DNA from: an uncultured Croceitalea sp.
GTDB taxonomy: Bacteria; Bacteroidota; Bacteroidia; Flavobacteriales; Flavobacteriaceae
Assembly (NCBI GenBank): GCA_947503285.1
Contig: CANNDD010000001.1
Coordinates: 310,001 to 374,000, forward strand
Length of the DNA stretch: 64,000 nt
Direction of reading: 5' to 3'
The position numbers and the translations under genes were made by a program. Numbering within the stretch: the first letter of the stretch is position 1; the number at the start of each line of letters is the position of its first letter. This document shows positions 61,752-64,000 of the stretch, piece after piece. Under the pieces are notes generated by a model that was not told the origin of the DNA, made no database searches, and saw only the letters and a list, made by a program, of their open reading frames with translations.

Positions 61752-63122
61752 ATGTCAGGTAAATTGCTAATTGTTGAGGATGAGTTTATTATCTCACAAG
61801 ATATTCGAAGGATAACTTCGAATCTTGGCTATGCCGTAACGGCAATGGCTAAAAGTGCCGATGAGGCACTTCGTGCCATAACAAGCGAAAAACCCGATTT
61901 AGCACTGCTTGACATTAATATTTTAGGTGACTCCAATGGTATTGAACTTGCCGGGGTCTTGAAAAACAAGCACAGTATTCCTTTTCTCTATATTACTTCT
62001 TACTCAGATTCATCCATTTTAAAGAAAATGAATGAAACCGAGCCATTGGGCTACATTCTGAAACCCTTTGATAAACGTGATATTCGAGTGGCTCTAGAGT
62101 TGGCTTTCACAAAATTGCAGAGCAATTCAAATCGTTCTTTACCTGTTGATGTAGTAAAGAAGGATATCGATTTATCACAACATATCGTAGGTGAAAGCAT
62201 GCCGCTCAAGAATGTATTGACCATGATCAAACAAGTTGCCAACACCGACGTAACGGTGCTTATTGAAGGGGAGACCGGTGTGGGCAAAGAATTGATGATG
62301 GAAGCGCTATTTAAGTCATCAAATCGCAGCAATAAAAGTCTTGTAAAGGTAAATTGTGCCACGTTACCATCAGAACTTATTGAATCTGTCTTATTCGGAC
62401 ATGAAAAAGGCAGTTTTACCGGCGCCACTGAAAAACGTATCGGTAAGTTTGAACAAGCCAACGGGGGAACTATTTTTTTAGATGAAATAGGTGAACTGCC
62501 TTTGCCTAGCCAATCAAAACTGTTGCGTTGTCTCCAAGAAAAAGAGATTGAGACGGTAGGCGGTTCGATTCAGAAAAAAATAGATGTACGCGTAATCGCA
62601 GCTACCAACAAAAATCTTGCGGATGAAGTAAAGGAAGGTAATTTCAGGGCAGACCTTTATTTTAGGTTAAATGTCTTTCCTATTAAAGTACCTCCCCTAA
62701 GGGAACGCAAAGAAGATATCGTTCCCTTGGCCAACTATTTTCTAAAAAGGGGCATAAGCAAATTCAACAAACCAAATATGGAATTTGATGAGTTCAGCCT
62801 TAAAAAAATGAAAACCTATCAATGGCCAGGTAATATCAGGGAGCTTCAACATTATATCGATAGGGCCTTATTATTGGCTACCAACGGTACCGTTCATCTT
62901 GATCTGAGCGATCAATTGGTCAATGAGGAAGAAAACAAAAAGGGGCACGAATTGCGATCACTTGAAGATGTCGAAAGGGAACAGATCATCTACACCCTTA
63001 AGTATTGTAAAGGAAAGATCAGGGGTGCCGGAGGTGCTGCTGAAATCTTAAAACTACACCCCAATACCCTGGATTTCAGAATTAAGAAATTAGGAATCAT
63101 CAAAGAAAATCTTTTTACTTAA
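61752..63122 (+). CDS. sigma-54-dependent response regulator (NtrC family)
   Basis: The 456-residue protein has a receiver domain (residues 3-120, phosphorylation Asp54), an AAA+ domain (about 145-370) with Walker A GETGVGKE (173-180), the sigma-54 contact loop GSFTGA (220-225), Walker B GGTIFLDEIGEL, and a C-terminal Fis-type HTH (GGAAEILKLHPNTLDFRIKKLG). It activates RpoN promoters by ATP-driven remodelling. No histidine kinase is adjacent. The orphan TPR kinases at 35-41 kb are possible partners by inference only. Confidence 0.95.
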   Translation: MSGKLLIVEDEFIISQDIRRITSNLGYAVTAMAKSADEALRAITSEKPDLALLDINILGDSNGIELAGVLKNKHSIPFLYITSYSDSSILKKMNETEPLGYILKPFDKRDIRVALELAFTKLQSNSNRSLPVDVVKKDIDLSQHIVGESMPLKNVLTMIKQVANTDVTVLIEGETGVGKELMMEALFKSSNRSNKSLVKVNCATLPSELIESVLFGHEKGSFTGATEKRIGKFEQANGGTIFLDEIGELPLPSQSKLLRCLQEKEIETVGGSIQKKIDVRVIAATNKNLADEVKEGNFRADLYFRLNVFPIKVPPLRERKEDIVPLANYFLKRGISKFNKPNMEFDEFSLKKMKTYQWPGNIRELQHYIDRALLLATNGTVHLDLSDQLVNEEENKKGHELRSLEDVEREQIIYTLKYCKGKIRGAGGAAEILKLHPNTLDFRIKKLGIIKENLFT

Positions 63123-63197
63123 AAAGGCAAAATCAAATTCCTAATTAAGTAATCTTAGAGAATTCATTGTACCGAGCAAAGGTGCGTCAAACTTACC

Positions 63198-63228
63198 GTT
63201 GTGGCCAAGGGGTTCCCTTGGCCACAAC
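63198..63228. terminator. GC-rich hairpin between convergent regulator and sigma genes
   Basis: A 13-bp perfect stem (GTTGTGGCCAAGG / CCTTGGCCACAAC) with GGTTC loop lies between the response-regulator stop and the sigma-factor stop. No T-run follows on either strand, so termination without a U-tract, or another role, is possible. Confidence 0.55.
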
Positions 63229-63252
63229 TAAACCCTACAATATACACCTGAA

Positions 63253-63813
63253 TCAAATGGCATTTCGATATTCGGCAAACTCCGAGGCCAGGTTTTTCTT
63301 GGCCCTGGAAACCAAAACCCAAACATTATTGCGGGATATATTCAAGATTTCACTGATGGCATCCGTATCATACTCTTTCATTACTTTCATCTCAAATACC
63401 TTCGCCTGTTTTTTAGGTAACTTGTCTAAAGATCGTGACAACCTTGCCGAAAAAAGATTGTTTTCTGCCACATAATCAAACTTAGTTTCCTCTTCCATTA
63501 TACAGGCGGGTTCTTTGAAATATTTTTGAAAATATTCTTCATTTGAAAGCATGTTTCTCTCAATTTTACCCTTAGCCGTCTGTTGTGCCCTATAATAATC
63601 AATGATCTTATGTTTCAAAATAGAGGTAATCCATGTTTTCTCGGTTGACTTTTGACTGAAATTCTTCATAGAACGCAAACCTGCAATAAAAGTGTCTTGT
63701 ATAAGATCTTCCACTTTACTCTCATCAGAAATCTTCTTCTTCGCATAATTGAATAGATAATCGTAATAATCTCGAATCCAATTATCTGGGTTAATGGTTG
63801 TTTTCATAAGCAT
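63253..63813 (-). CDS. ECF-type RNA polymerase sigma factor
   Basis: The 186-residue protein has sigma region 2 (NWIRDYYDYLFNYAKKKI...DLIQDTFIAGLRSM, then TWITSILKHKIIDYYR) and region 4 (LDKLPKKQAKVFEMKVM...ISEILNISRNNVWVLVSRAKKNL). Between them is an insert of roughly 50 residues (about 80-128). No anti-sigma gene follows downstream; the convergent NtrC-type gene lies there. ECF factors usually answer envelope or starvation signals; the signal here is unknown. Confidence 0.9.
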   Translation of the reverse strand: MLMKTTINPDNWIRDYYDYLFNYAKKKISDESKVEDLIQDTFIAGLRSMKNFSQKSTEKTWITSILKHKIIDYYRAQQTAKGKIERNMLSNEEYFQKYFKEPACIMEEETKFDYVAENNLFSARLSRSLDKLPKKQAKVFEMKVMKEYDTDAISEILNISRNNVWVLVSRAKKNLASEFAEYRNAI

Positions 63814-64000
63814 TCTTGTTCATTAGATATGTTCAATCGTAACTAAGAAATCTTTGTGCCAAGAATCAAATAAAATGTAAAACACTGTATTTCAGAATTT
63901 TAAATATCAGACAAGCAACCTTCATCCTACAACATTCCGTAGTTGTCACATATTCTTACAATAACTTGTGGGCTGATTCCATTTGCAGTTCACGAATTCG

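Noticed and set aside
1-64000. CRISPR arrays, insertion sequences, prophage, tRNA or rRNA genes
   Set aside because: No regular spaced repeats, transposase or integrase ORFs, or tRNA-like cloverleaf sequences were seen on reading.

Overview
The window looks like a chromosomal segment of a marine-type member of the Bacteroidota, family Flavobacteriaceae. The evidence is moderate GC with long AT-rich intergenic stretches, Bacteroidota-type -7 promoter boxes (TAnnTTTG), a fused cbb3 oxidase CcoN-CcoO subunit, TPR-containing HisKA_2-type sensor kinases, and outer-membrane and lipoprotein families typical of the group. I saw no rRNA, tRNA, CRISPR array, insertion sequence or phage gene. The genus is not decided by anything I can see.

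Layout. 1-9.8 kb: the 5' part of a large secreted zinc metallopeptidase, a retropepsin-like aspartic protease, the 2-oxoglutarate dehydrogenase pair sucA-odhB with a divergent small outer-membrane-type protein, and a secreted amidohydrolase. 9.8-16.4 kb: envelope and sugar genes (a DegT-family sugar aminotransferase with galE, the Kdo transferase waaA, a sugar MFS porter, a 43-residue membrane peptide, and phosphofructokinase). 16.8-34.9 kb: a microaerobic respiration island with hemN, two universal stress proteins, a CBS-domain protein, the complete cbb3 oxidase set (ccoS, ccoNO fusion, ccoQ, ccoP, ccoG, ccoH, a SafE/TauE-like protein), the copper P-type ATPase ccoI and two Crp/Fnr regulators. 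35.1-41.6 kb: three tandem paralogous TPR histidine kinases. 42-53.9 kb: an oxidative or electrophile stress and accessory region with an AraC regulator, AhpD-like protein, MsrA/MsrB, an alpha/beta-hydrolase fused to a metallo-beta-lactamase fold, NTF2-like proteins, a PNPOx-like protein, a DJ-1/PfpI protein and a third Crp-like regulator. 54-59.7 kb: a gap-htrA-outer-membrane-barrel operon. 60-64 kb: a second AraC regulator, an NtrC-type response regulator and an ECF-like sigma factor.

The most informative signal is regulatory. Five TGAYnnnnRTCA dyads lie upstream of hemN-usp, the CBS gene, ccoS-NOQPGH, ccoI and the first crp/fnr gene (one shared divergent site), and the second usp. In all six promoters the -7 box starts exactly 24 nt after the last base of the dyad, which places the dyad near -41 as for a class II Fnr-type activator. 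The second Crp/Fnr protein has exactly four cysteines and is the best candidate regulator. A separate promoter class (GGGAAAAAT, then CATCTTTG starting exactly 58 nt downstream) is shared by a 51-residue ORF/AhpD-like operon and the hydrolase-MBL gene that flank the first AraC and Msr genes.

Other items worth attention are the triplicated kinases, whose catalytic halves of two copies share an 89-bp identical DNA run while the sensor halves diverge; a metallophosphatase domain with degraded metal-binding motifs fused to an outer-membrane barrel; a glutaredoxin-like protein lacking its CxxC; and several unannotated small ORFs.
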